Source of the DNA: Polluticoccus soli
Lineage (GTDB): Bacteria; Bacteroidota; Bacteroidia; Chitinophagales; Chitinophagaceae
Reading direction: 5' to 3'
Length of the DNA: 64,000 bases
NCBI RefSeq assembly: GCF_029269745.1
Contig: NZ_JARJHT010000002.1
Coordinates: forward strand, 1,116,001 to 1,180,000
Positions 52,790-60,285 of the stretch are shown piece by piece. Under the pieces are notes generated by a model. That model was not told the DNA's origin and made no database searches. It was given only the letters and a program-made list of their open reading frames with translations. The number at the start of each line of letters is the position of its first letter. Position 1 is the first letter of the stretch. A program made the position numbers and the translations under genes.

Positions 52790-53137
52790 ATGCGCATCAC
52801 AGGCTCAAATGTCACCCTTATGGTGAATGACATGGACAGGTCCATCAATTTTTACAAGGCACTGGGCCTGGAGCTAAAGCAACGCTGGGACGACAACTAC
52901 GCTATGATGGAAGCACCAGGTATTACACTGGGCATACACCCTGCTCACGGCGCACCTACCAGTTCGGGTTCTGTGTCTATTGGTTTTTTTATAGACAAAA
53001 GTGAGAACGGTAAAGCAGTACTCGACGCCAACAACATCACCTACCAACTGCAAGACGATGGCAAGTCAGGTATCTATCTCCACTTCCAGGATCCTGACGG
53101 CAATGTCGTGTACCTGGTAGAGCCGAAGTGGCAATAG
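52790..53137 (+). CDS. VOC-superfamily (glyoxalase-like) protein
   Basis: This 115-residue protein has the betaalphabetabetabeta repeats of the VOC superfamily: SNVTLMVNDMDRSINFYKAL (near 5-24) and GIYLHFQDPDGNVVYLVEPK (near 93-112), where His and Glu can bind metal. Members include glyoxalase I, dioxygenases and resistance proteins; the substrate is unknown. Confidence 0.88.
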   Translation: MRITGSNVTLMVNDMDRSINFYKALGLELKQRWDDNYAMMEAPGITLGIHPAHGAPTSSGSVSIGFFIDKSENGKAVLDANNITYQLQDDGKSGIYLHFQDPDGNVVYLVEPKWQ

Positions 53138-53187
53138 ACTCCTCCCCGTTTTAACGTTGCGTAAACAGTTACCCTCAGATAAAGACT

Positions 53188-53375
53188 TATCTTTGGTAGG
53201 TCTTGGCAGCTTACCATACATATAATACATCACTCACCGGCAGTATCACCGCAATGCACTTTCATTGCTTTTGCCATAAGCTGTTTTACTGCTCTACGTT
53301 CAAAGACTTTAATACCCAAGCCCCGGCCTGCTAAGTCTTTTAGGTTCGGGGATACACCCTCGGTGTTTTCTTATT
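53188..53375 (+). ncRNA. candidate structured RNA of unknown class
   Basis: The gap between the VOC and Rnk-like genes has an exact -7 box TATCTTTG (53188-53195) about 260 bases before the next ATG, followed by a foldable region. GUAGGU (53196-53201) can pair with GCCUGC (53326-53331), CUUGG (53202-53206) with CCAAG (53316-53320), and CAGCUUA (53207-53213) with UAAGCUG (53277-53283), enclosing the perfect hairpin GCAAUG/CAUUGC (53251-53268). An alternative hairpin (53321-53351) and a terminator-like ACACC/GGUGU hairpin with a T-rich tail (about 53354-53369) follow. It could be an independent small RNA (for example of 6S type) or a regulated leader. I cannot assign a family. Confidence 0.4.
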
Positions 53376-53457
53376 TCTTACTGACAACATAGCTGCAGGC
53401 GCCATGCCCGCGGATGGATTCATTACACTAATTGTTTCAACTAAAAACTGCACAATT

Positions 53458-53841
53458 ATGACTGCAAATGATCAAAACCCGGTTATCATGACCGAGGAAG
53501 ATTTCCAGCTGCTGAAACCTTATATCAGCCAGCTGCCCGAACAAAACAGCGACATGACGCTAACGCATGAGCTTAGCCGTGCCGTCATCGTATCGAAAGA
53601 CGCGTTCCCGCCGCACACGGTGCGTCTCAATTCAAAAGTCAGTGTGTTGGACCTTGGTACCGACCGGGTGATGGAATTCACCATCGTGATGCCAGCCCAC
53701 GCCGACATGCGGCAGAACAAGATCTCGGTGCTGACACCAATGGGAACGGCGCTAATTGGTTTCCGCAAGGCGGAGGAAGTGCAATGGAAAGTACCGGCAG
53801 GACTGAAACGCTTCCGGATACTGGACGTGGTGAACAGGTAA
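53458..53841 (+). CDS. Rnk/GreA C-terminal-domain-like protein
   Basis: This 127-residue protein resembles Rnk, the regulator of nucleoside diphosphate kinase, which shares the FKBP-like C-terminal domain of GreA/GreB. The segment VRLNSKVSVLDLGTDRVMEF (near 60) and ISVLTPMGTALIGFRKAEEV with QWKVPAGLKRFRILDVV (near 92-124) are typical. Family members bind RNA polymerase near the secondary channel. It lacks the long N-terminal coiled coil of GreA. I start at the ATG at 53458; an in-frame start upstream adds a stretch with no family match. Confidence 0.82.
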   Translation: MTANDQNPVIMTEEDFQLLKPYISQLPEQNSDMTLTHELSRAVIVSKDAFPPHTVRLNSKVSVLDLGTDRVMEFTIVMPAHADMRQNKISVLTPMGTALIGFRKAEEVQWKVPAGLKRFRILDVVNR

Positions 53842-53851
53842 AATATGTTTT

Positions 53852-53880
53852 CCCTGCGCGGTGCGGGGCATCGCGCAGGG
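53852..53880 (+). terminator. hairpin after the Rnk-like gene
   Basis: A 9-base-pair GC-rich stem (53852-53860 with 53872-53880) lies 11 bases after the stop. No T-run follows, so termination may rely on the next hairpin. Confidence 0.45.
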
Positions 53881-53885
53881 AGCAT

Positions 53886-53911
53886 AAAAAATGCCGGGCG
53901 AACCCGGCATT
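53886..53911 (-). terminator. Rho-independent terminator of the cold-shock-domain gene
   Basis: A 9-base-pair stem (53890-53898 with 53903-53911) with a 4-base loop is followed on the minus strand by a T-run. Confidence 0.75.
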
Positions 53912-53931
53912 GTATAATGATTTAGAACTTA

Positions 53932-54381
53932 CTACTTGATCACCGACACTTTTACAGCGGTGGGTCCTTTAGGACCTGGCTCTATCTCGAAGCTTACTTT
54001 GTTGCGCTCCTTAATAGGCTCGAGGGCGTTGTTTGCGTGGAAGAAAATGCTTTTCTGGCTGCGCAGGTCGTTGATAAACCCGTAGCCTTTTGCTTCATTA
54101 TAAAAGGTAACGATGCCTTTACGCAGGCCATCCTCTTCCGGATCGGGAATTGCCGCACCCAGCTGAATATCTTCGAGACTAATGTCGAATTTTTTCGTTG
54201 GATCGGGCGGAGTAGGCGACAAGTTGCCGTTCTCGTCCAGGTACATCATCATGTCCTCAAGAGACTTGCCTTTGTTGTTATTGGCTTTACGCTCTTCGCG
54301 TCTTTCCTCTTTTTCGCGCTTCTTTTGCGCTTTTTTCTTTTCTTTTTCTTTTTTACCTACTGTTTCTTTCGCCCTGGACAT
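53932..54381 (-). CDS. cold-shock-domain protein with basic N-terminal tail
   Basis: This 149-residue protein has a very charged N-terminal region (residues 5-35, KKEKEKKKAQKKREKEERR), a linker with SLEDMMMYLDENGNLSPTPP, and a C-terminal cold shock domain (about 86-147): GIVTFYNEAKGYGFINDL with SIFFHANNAL and KVSFEIEPGPKGPTAVKV. Aromatic residues in the RNP-like strands are conserved, with FIN in place of the usual FI-x pattern. Cold shock domains bind single-stranded RNA or DNA. The lysine-rich tail could bind nucleic acid or ribosomes. I start at the ATG at 54381. Confidence 0.87.
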   Translation of the reverse strand: MSRAKETVGKKEKEKKKAQKKREKEERREERKANNNKGKSLEDMMMYLDENGNLSPTPPDPTKKFDISLEDIQLGAAIPDPEEDGLRKGIVTFYNEAKGYGFINDLRSQKSIFFHANNALEPIKERNKVSFEIEPGPKGPTAVKVSVIK

Positions 54382-54538
54382 TAATAAAGAACTTATTTTG
54401 ATTGACCACAAAGGTCGCATTTTTATTTCGCATTACAGTAAAAACTTTGTAAAACAAGCTCTGCAAGGTATTGTCGCAGTGCCAAATACAATTCCGCCAC
54501 CGGTACAGCCGGTTCCTGAATAATCGGTAGCTTTGGAT

Positions 54539-55063
54539 ATGCATTGCCAATTCACCCCCTTCCCGACCCTAACCTCTGACCGCGTGGTGTTGCGCCGCAT
54601 AGAGCTGAGCGACGACCAGGAGATCTTCTTCCAGCGCTCGGACAAAACCATGAACGAGTTCATAGACCGCCCGGGAGTCCAAACTGTAGAAGACGCCCGG
54701 AACTGGATCAACATGATCAGCGGCGGAATTGAAAAAAATGAACTGATCGCCTGGGGCGTGGCACTGAAAGACAAACAACCGCTTGTGGGTGGATTTTGCC
54801 TCTGGAACCTGGAACCGGAAACCAATACTGCCGAGATCGGGTTTAGCCTGCACCCCGAGTACTGGGGCAAGGGCCTGATGCAAGAAGCACTTGAGGCAGG
54901 CATCAAATTCGGGTTCGAAACCATGCAGCTGGATACGCTCGAAGCACATACCCATGAGCAAAACAGCCGCTCGAGGAAGCTGCTGGAGCGGAACGGTTTC
55001 GTGCTAAAAGGGCCTATTGCCGGTTCAAACTACCTGGTGTATACGCTCAACAGTTCCAGGTGA
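54539..55063 (+). CDS. GNAT-family N-acetyltransferase (RimJ/RimL-like)
   Basis: This 174-residue protein has the GNAT fold that transfers acetyl from acetyl-CoA to an amine. RVVLRRIELSDDQEIFFQRS (near 16) opens the domain, and the acetyl-CoA binding motif A is EIGFSLHPEYWGKGLMQEAL (near 100-120, with the Q/RxxGxG/A site as YWGKGLMQEA). NSRSRKLLERNGFVLKG closes it. It resembles ribosomal protein acetyltransferases. The target is unknown. I use the ATG at 54539 rather than a TTG six bases upstream. Confidence 0.88.
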   Translation: MHCQFTPFPTLTSDRVVLRRIELSDDQEIFFQRSDKTMNEFIDRPGVQTVEDARNWINMISGGIEKNELIAWGVALKDKQPLVGGFCLWNLEPETNTAEIGFSLHPEYWGKGLMQEALEAGIKFGFETMQLDTLEAHTHEQNSRSRKLLERNGFVLKGPIAGSNYLVYTLNSSR

Positions 55064-55366
55064 ATCTACCTTATTTATACTCATCTCCTTCCATGCCCGG
55101 CGTCGTAACTGGCGCTTTTTTTATTGTGCTGAGCTCCTGATTTAGCCCCGAGTTGGGGAGAAAGCGCCATGAATTGCGGAATCCAACGCCAAAAATCACG
55201 CAATGCGACGCCACAAATAGAGCTTTTAGACCAATCTAAAAAACTTGAATATCAATACATTAATGATACTGTTCGTGCGTTTTTATAACTATGTGCAATT
55301 GAGAGCCCCCAAAATGAACGAAACCGGGGGTCGTGATATTAGCTTTACATCCTAACACCAACTACC
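55064..55366. other. intergenic region before the orphan sorting-domain gene
   Basis: These 303 bases hold no protein gene that I can support. Small inverted repeats are seen (CCCC/GGGG at about 55147-55159 and CCCCC/GGGGG at about 55304-55331). A near-consensus TAGCTTTA box (55340-55347) lies 19 bases before the ATG at 55367. Confidence 0.35.
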
Positions 55367-55612
55367 ATGATCAACGTATTACCAAACCCCTCCGGCCACA
55401 GTGTAAGCATCAGTTACGAATTAGAGACTGAACGCCCACGCTGTGCCATCGTCACCAACATGACCGGGGCCGCGGTCTACACCGCGAAAGACGACCGCAG
55501 CTGCGAAAGCGGCAGTATCGAATTGGATATACAGAGCTGGCCTGCCGGCATGTATATCATCCGGATGCAAACAGGGATAGAGACCGTTATTCGCTCATTC
55601 TTTAAGCTTTGA
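55367..55612 (+). CDS. orphan T9SS type A sorting-domain-like protein
   Basis: This 81-residue protein matches the C-terminal sorting domain of type IX secretion cargo: VLPNPSGHSVSISYE at the start, a middle strand CAIVTNMTGAAVY and the end SWPAGMYIIRMQTGIE. There is no signal peptide and no cargo domain before it: the ATG opens directly on the domain. It could be a remnant of a larger secreted protein whose front part was lost, or a small protein in its own right. The upstream region holds no in-frame extension that I can see. Confidence 0.6.
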   Translation: MINVLPNPSGHSVSISYELETERPRCAIVTNMTGAAVYTAKDDRSCESGSIELDIQSWPAGMYIIRMQTGIETVIRSFFKL

Positions 55613-56040
55613 GCTGACGATACACCCTTTGAACCATGATGACCCACTCTGCCACCATGAAGAGTCCTTTTCACCATGAAGAGTGCCTTTTCACCATGAG
55701 GATCCAAAATCCAACCACTGCGGCCGGTATTTGAGATAGAAGTGCCAAAGATCGATCTACCACATAATTTTATTCAGGCATTTTGCTCGATTACTGGTCG
55801 CAACCGGTGGATCTCACCACCGGAACAAAAACACTCCAACATCCCTCCTGCTGACCTCCAAGCGTGCAAAAAAATGTGCGCGAGCTAACTATAGCTAATT
55901 CAAACTACTAGGAATCGATACTCATCGCTACGCACCACAACAGTAGTTCCATTTAACATACCATATACTTTGCGCTTGCTACCTTAGGTATCAAGATGGG
56001 CGAATGACATATTTTTTTGTAGAACTAACAATTGTGAGTG
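55613..56040. other. gene-free region after the orphan sorting domain
   Basis: About 430 bases with no gene that I can support. It holds a short tandem repeat (55652-55705), a hairpin CCGGTGG/CCACCGG (55804-55810 with 55817-55823) and several small inverted repeats. The start of the next gene is at 56041. Confidence 0.5.
55628..55705 (+). repeat. tandem repeat of about 20 bases
   Basis: Units CACCATGAAGAGTCCTTTT, TCACCATGAAGAGTGCCTTT and a third partial TCACCATGAGGATCC follow each other, after a more degenerate unit that starts at 55628. The unit length is not a multiple of three. Confidence 0.7.
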
Positions 56041-56334
56041 ATGAAAAGGTTAGTGACAATGATTATCTGCTTCGGGCTACTATTACTAGGCGGTTACACA
56101 GCCGAAGCACAGACGAACAAAAACAGCCGCGCAATAAGAAAAGAAAACCGCAGGGCGTTGCGCTCGGAGTACAAGCACCGAACCAGGGGCGAAACACGGA
56201 TAAAAATAGACCGTGAGCGTATTTCCCGCCAAAATTACAAACAACGTAAAAGGATGGATCGCACCGCAAGGAAGCAGAACCGCGTAAGAAACTACGACGC
56301 CAACGCATTAGGCGGCGTGTTTGACGGTCTGTAA
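56041..56334 (+). CDS. small basic exported protein
   Basis: This 97-residue protein has a signal peptide (residues 1-22, GGYTAEA). The mature part is extremely basic, with many Arg and Lys and few hydrophobic residues, up to a short hydrophobic C-terminus (ANALGGVFDGL). I do not recognise a family. Such polycationic proteins may bind nucleic acid, polyphosphate or the cell surface, but I have no direct evidence. The GTG at 56038 precedes the ATG and is a less likely start. Confidence 0.6.
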   Translation: MKRLVTMIICFGLLLLGGYTAEAQTNKNSRAIRKENRRALRSEYKHRTRGETRIKIDRERISRQNYKQRKRMDRTARKQNRVRNYDANALGGVFDGL

Positions 56335-56335
56335 C

Positions 56336-56539
56336 CTAGCCTTTGCGAAATGCCAGGCCGTGCTCTTTAAGCGTCTGCTTAATGGCGGAGAGAGCGTTTG
56401 GCCCGATACCGTGCAGCTGAGCCAGCTCGGCCCCGGTGATCTTTGTGAAGTCGTTCAGCGACGTGATATTGGCCGCTGCCAGGGCACGCCGTGCCGGTTT
56501 GGCTACCTTGACCGGTAGCTCAGATGGAGTCTTTTTCAT
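56336..56539 (-). CDS. helix-hairpin-helix protein, RpoA C-terminal-like
   Basis: This 67-residue protein has a single helix-hairpin-helix domain like that of the RNA polymerase alpha C-terminal domain: ARRALAAANITSLNDFTKIT followed by ELAQLHGIGPNALSAIKQTL (HGIGPNAL hairpin near residue 42-50). Such domains contact DNA without sequence specificity. Its function as a stand-alone protein is unknown. The stop lies two bases after the convergent upstream gene. Confidence 0.85.
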   Translation of the reverse strand: MKKTPSELPVKVAKPARRALAAANITSLNDFTKITGAELAQLHGIGPNALSAIKQTLKEHGLAFRKG

Positions 56540-56559
56540 AGCTTAAATATAGTCTCAAC

Positions 56560-56588
56560 AAAAAAGCCGCGCTGTGCGCGGCTTTTTT
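56560..56588. terminator. Rho-independent terminator of the DUF983 gene
   Basis: A 13-base-pair stem (56560-56572 with 56576-56588) with A/T flanks lies three bases after the DUF983 stop and before the HhH gene. Confidence 0.88.
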
Positions 56589-56590
56589 GT

Positions 56591-57001
56591 TTATTCTTCA
56601 GATCTAAATGCAGTCCCTTTTCCATACTTCACAAACATGTAGAGGTATAGCACGCGCGAGAAACGCATCAACCAGGGTTGCAACAAGACAACTATTGTAA
56701 CGCTTGTAATGAGGTAGTAAAAGATGCTGTAGTCTTTGTAAGACAATCCAATTATTCCCCAATACCAGATGAGGTTGAAAAAGAAAAGCCCAACCGACAA
56801 TGCATAGCTAACATAGCCGGTACCGTAGTAGAAACCCACTTCCAACTCCATTTTTTGTCCACAAACCGGGCAGCGTTCGGGCATATCCAAAAGTTTACCG
56901 AGTGGAAATATGCTCTTATTTACAAACATGTGTCCTCTCCGGCAATTGGGGCATTTCATCTGCAGCATGCTGGGCAGCAATGCCGGTTTCTTATCCTCCA
57001 T
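56591..57001 (-). CDS. DUF983 membrane protein
   Basis: This 136-residue protein has an N-terminal zinc-ribbon-like part, with Cys pairs in MKCPNCRRGHMF (near 15) and RCPVCGQKME (near 41), and two membrane helices (about 55-80 and 95-120). DUF983 proteins are common in Bacteroidota and Alphaproteobacteria and have no known function. I start at the ATG at 57001; a TTG upstream overlaps the promoter region. Confidence 0.88.
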   Translation of the reverse strand: MEDKKPALLPSMLQMKCPNCRRGHMFVNKSIFPLGKLLDMPERCPVCGQKMELEVGFYYGTGYVSYALSVGLFFFNLIWYWGIIGLSYKDYSIFYYLITSVTIVVLLQPWLMRFSRVLYLYMFVKYGKGTAFRSEE

Positions 57002-57019
57002 CCTTGGAAAAAATTTCGG

Positions 57020-57027
57020 CAAAGATA
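57020..57027 (-). promoter_or_regulatory. -7 promoter box of the DUF983 gene
   Basis: Minus-strand TATCTTTG matches TAnnTTTG, 18 bases before the ATG at 57001. Confidence 0.6.
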
Positions 57028-57067
57028 CAATTATTAAAAACGAGTAAGGCTTTGAAAATCTTACAGT

Positions 57068-58906
57068 TTATGCATCTGGCGCAGAGGCGTCGCCTTCATT
57101 AGCATGAAAGTAAGCCCACACGATACGCGCTTTGGAAAGCCCGATGACGCCGGTTAGTTCACGCTCAGTAAGCGTTTTGATATTCTTGACGGAGCGGAAA
57201 CGCTGCAGCAATTCGGTAGCTGTCTTCTCCCCTATGCCCGGTATACCTTCCAACTCGTTTTTAAACGTGCCTTTACTGCGGGTTTGCCTGTGGAAGGTGA
57301 TACCAAAGCGGTGCACTTCGTCCCTGATGCGGCGCACCAGCAAGTGGGCCGGGCTATCGTAAGGTAGCTGCAATGGTTCGCTATCGCCGGGAAAGAAAAT
57401 AGACTCTTCACGCTTAGCCAGGCCAACTATGGTCATTCGGCCGGTGAGTCCCAGCCGCTCGATACTCTCGAGTGCGGCACCGAGCTGCCCTTTACCTCCG
57501 TCTATGATAACCAACTGCGGTAATGGACTTTCTTCTTCCACTACCCTTTTATAGCGACGATAAACTACTTCGGACATGGAAGCAAAGTCGTTAATACCTT
57601 CTACGGTTTTGATATGAAAATGCCTGTAGTCTTTTTTTGATGGCACTCCGTTCTTAAAGCACACCATTGCTGATACCGGGTAGGCACCCTGGAAGTTGGA
57701 GTTATCGAAACACTCTATATGCACGGGCAGATCAGCAAGGTGCAGTGCATCCTGCAGCTCTTCCAGCACAGCTATATTGTTTTGCTTGCTTTCATCATTC
57801 AGCAACAAGGTATCGCGCCGGCGAACTTCATCGCGAAATATCTCTGCATTCTTAATGCTGAGTTCGAGCAGCTTCTTTTTATCGCCCAGTTTCGGTACGG
57901 TCACTTTCATATCCGCTTCCGTTACCTGTATCTCCATAGGCACAATAACCTCCTTCGCATTACTGCTGAAGGTATCCCGCATCTGCGCGAGCACCAGTGA
58001 CAATACATCAGCATCGTCCTCTTCGTCCACTTTTATCTCAACCTGTATGGTCTTGGCATAAATGATATTACCGCTCGATACCATCATATAGTTGACGAAA
58101 GCATTGTTCTTCTCGTCCCGCAACAGGCAAGCTACGTCGAGGTTGCCAAGGTGAGGGTTGGCTACTGTCGATTTACTTTGATAGTTCTGCAGCGACTCGA
58201 TCTTTTGCCTTAATATCTCTGCCTTCTCAAACTTCATATCCATGGCCAGCTGCATCATTTCAGACTTCAGATGCCTGATCACTTCGCCGGTGTTGCCTTT
58301 TAATATATGGCGCACTTGCTGCAGGTTGGTGCGGTAGTCTTCTTCAGTCTGCAATCCTTCGCATGGCCCCTTGCAATTGCCAAGGTGATATTCCAAACAC
58401 ACCTTGTACTTGCCCTTGGCCACGTTATGCGGAGACAAATTAAGATTGCAGGTACGTAATGGTATGTTTTGCTTAATGAGCGCCAATAGTTCTTTAACGC
58501 GCCCAACGCCCGTAAACGGTCCCAGGTATTCCGAACCATCACGAATCAGCCTGCGTGTCAGGAATACACGCGGATAGTTCTCTTTCTTGATAACGATATA
58601 AGGATAGGACTTGTCGTCCTTCAGCTCAATATTGAAACGCGGCTGGTAGTGTTTGATGAGTGAATTTTCGAGCAGGAAGGCATCGTGCTCGGTGTTGGTA
58701 ACCGTAAAGTCTATGCTGTCGATCAGCGTAACGAGGCGGGCCGTCTTGTAATTATCCTGCGTTTTGTTGAAATAGGAACTTACACGTTTGCGCAGGTCTT
58801 TTGCTTTGCCTACATACAGTAGCTCGTTCTTCACATCATAATACTTGTAGCAACCCGGCTGGCGTGGAATGGACCTTACAATCTTACCAAACTCTTCTCT
58901 CGTCAT
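57068..58906 (-). CDS. uvrC: UvrC subunit of the UvrABC nucleotide excision repair endonuclease
   Basis: This 612-residue protein makes the two incisions of nucleotide excision repair. It has a GIY-YIG domain for the 3' cut (residues 15-90, GCYKYYDVKNELLYVGKAKD), a Cys-rich segment (CNLNLSPHNVAKGKYKVCLE), a UVR domain for UvrB binding (AMDMKFEKAEILRQKIESL, near 225), an RNase H-like domain for the 5' cut (IECFDNSNFQGAYPVSAMV near 382, and VIIDGGKGQLGAA near 455), and a C-terminal helix-hairpin-helix domain (GIPGIGEKTATELLQRF near 556). All domains are complete. Confidence 0.96.
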   Translation of the reverse strand: MTREEFGKIVRSIPRQPGCYKYYDVKNELLYVGKAKDLRKRVSSYFNKTQDNYKTARLVTLIDSIDFTVTNTEHDAFLLENSLIKHYQPRFNIELKDDKSYPYIVIKKENYPRVFLTRRLIRDGSEYLGPFTGVGRVKELLALIKQNIPLRTCNLNLSPHNVAKGKYKVCLEYHLGNCKGPCEGLQTEEDYRTNLQQVRHILKGNTGEVIRHLKSEMMQLAMDMKFEKAEILRQKIESLQNYQSKSTVANPHLGNLDVACLLRDEKNNAFVNYMMVSSGNIIYAKTIQVEIKVDEEDDADVLSLVLAQMRDTFSSNAKEVIVPMEIQVTEADMKVTVPKLGDKKKLLELSIKNAEIFRDEVRRRDTLLLNDESKQNNIAVLEELQDALHLADLPVHIECFDNSNFQGAYPVSAMVCFKNGVPSKKDYRHFHIKTVEGINDFASMSEVVYRRYKRVVEEESPLPQLVIIDGGKGQLGAALESIERLGLTGRMTIVGLAKREESIFFPGDSEPLQLPYDSPAHLLVRRIRDEVHRFGITFHRQTRSKGTFKNELEGIPGIGEKTATELLQRFRSVKNIKTLTERELTGVIGLSKARIVWAYFHANEGDASAPDA

Positions 58907-58911
58907 TAGTT

Positions 58912-59481
58912 TTACAAAAATCGGTATTCTACGCGTAATTCTTTGGTTGGACCTGCCTTAGCCCACTCAAATTCCTGAACGCTGATGATCTTTAACGGTA
59001 TGTAAAACAATTTCTGGCTGAACTTACTCCATTGGCCATTCTTTGCGGTCTCGATGTATATAGAACGTACCTTATGCGACACATCGTCGGCCGAGATCTG
59101 CAGCTTGCGGGTAAATAAACCCTCTTCTTTTGCTTCGTAATAAAAGTTCTGCGTAGCCGTGGCATCATCGGCAAACGATGTAAAATCGTAACGGCCCAGG
59201 TATTTAGTATCGCTGATGTCTGTTTCGAAAAAAGTCTTGAACAAGGTGCCCCAGTCCATATCATAGGCTGATACAAAACTCGTGTCTGTTTTACCATCCA
59301 GGTAAACGATCTTCTGCAAGCCAAAAGGCTGACCGTGATAGATATCCCACTGGTCGGCAATAAACTGTTTTACTGAAAAATATCCCGGACCTTCTGCAGC
59401 CGGCTGCTTTGTCTTTGGCGCCTGGCAGGAAGTAAAAGCAAATAATAGAATAGTAATACCTAAAATAGACCTTAAAAACAT
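58912..59481 (-). CDS. lipoprotein of unknown function
   Basis: This 189-residue protein has a lipoprotein signal (lipobox FAFTSC, Cys near 19). The mature part is mixed alpha/beta with no domain that I recognise; the segment QFIADQWDIYHGQPFGLQKI is a clear ordered start. The start is taken as the ATG at 59481; a GTG two codons before it is possible. It lies five bases before uvrC on the same strand and is likely to share its message. Confidence 0.65.
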   Translation of the reverse strand: MFLRSILGITILLFAFTSCQAPKTKQPAAEGPGYFSVKQFIADQWDIYHGQPFGLQKIVYLDGKTDTSFVSAYDMDWGTLFKTFFETDISDTKYLGRYDFTSFADDATATQNFYYEAKEEGLFTRKLQISADDVSHKVRSIYIETAKNGQWSKFSQKLFYIPLKIISVQEFEWAKAGPTKELRVEYRFL

Positions 59482-59559
59482 AACCACGTTCGTTGCTGGC
59501 TAAATTAATAAACCTGATACGAACGTGGCTATATATTATTTATCCTAAAAGTATAAATC

Positions 59560-60141
59560 TTAGTTCAGCTGCGGGTTCAGTGGCATGTTGGCCAGGTATG
59601 AATACTCCTTACCCAACAAGCGTATAGCAGCCTTCCATATATTTTCAGGTTCTGTTTCAAAAAGAATCTGCGGGTTCAGGTCCGCAACCATCCACGAGCC
59701 TTCTTCCAACTCTTTCTCCAGCTGCCCAGGCGACCAGCCAGAATAACCTACGAATAGCTTTAAGTCTATTGGCTGGTATTCATTATTCTGGATCGATTCC
59801 TGCAGCGCCTCGTAGGAGCCACCCCAGTATACACCAGGTATGATCTCGTTACCACCATACGCCTCAGGCGAACGGTGCAGCATATGCAGCGTATCAAGCT
59901 GAACAGGGCCACCCTGATTAATATTCAGAAGTGGCGTATATAGTTCTGGCAACAGATCTCCCAATGTGAGATCGGTTGGCCTATTTAGTACAAATCCTAC
60001 AGAACCTTCCTCGCCATGCTCGCACAGCAATATCACTGAACGGGCAAAATTAGGATCGGCCAGAAACGGCTCAGCTATCAATATCATCCCTGGCTTCAAC
60101 TTCCTATTATTCGTCGGCTTACTTAAATTCAAAAATTCCAT
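59560..60141 (-). CDS. YqgE/AlgH family protein
   Basis: This 193-residue protein matches the YqgE/AlgH family (DUF179): MILIAEPFLADPNFARSVI with LLCEHGEEGSVGFVLNRPT (near 20-55), YSGWSPGQLEKELEEGSWMV (near 133). The family is widespread; AlgH in Pseudomonas is linked to alginate regulation, but the biochemical role is not known. It has no membrane segment. Confidence 0.93.
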   Translation of the reverse strand: MEFLNLSKPTNNRKLKPGMILIAEPFLADPNFARSVILLCEHGEEGSVGFVLNRPTDLTLGDLLPELYTPLLNINQGGPVQLDTLHMLHRSPEAYGGNEIIPGVYWGGSYEALQESIQNNEYQPIDLKLFVGYSGWSPGQLEKELEEGSWMVADLNPQILFETEPENIWKAAIRLLGKEYSYLANMPLNPQLN

Positions 60142-60285
60142 GACTTCTCATTTTACATTCACACTCGGTATACCTCAAAAAAGAACTATGCCTTGGCGAA
60201 GAAATGGGGAAATATGGTGGTTTTATTGCAATATCCTTAACATTAGTGTAATAGACGTAATTTTACGCCGCCGAAACGTGTACTT

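Noticed and set aside
53188-53375. tmRNA, SRP RNA or a known riboswitch at the structured region
   Set aside because: I found no tag reading frame with terminal tRNA-like ends, no SRP tetraloop motif, and no TPP, cobalamin or SAM core sequences.
55636-55735. 32-residue frame over the tandem repeat
   Set aside because: It is created by the repeat itself, whose unit length would shift the frame, and shows no protein features.
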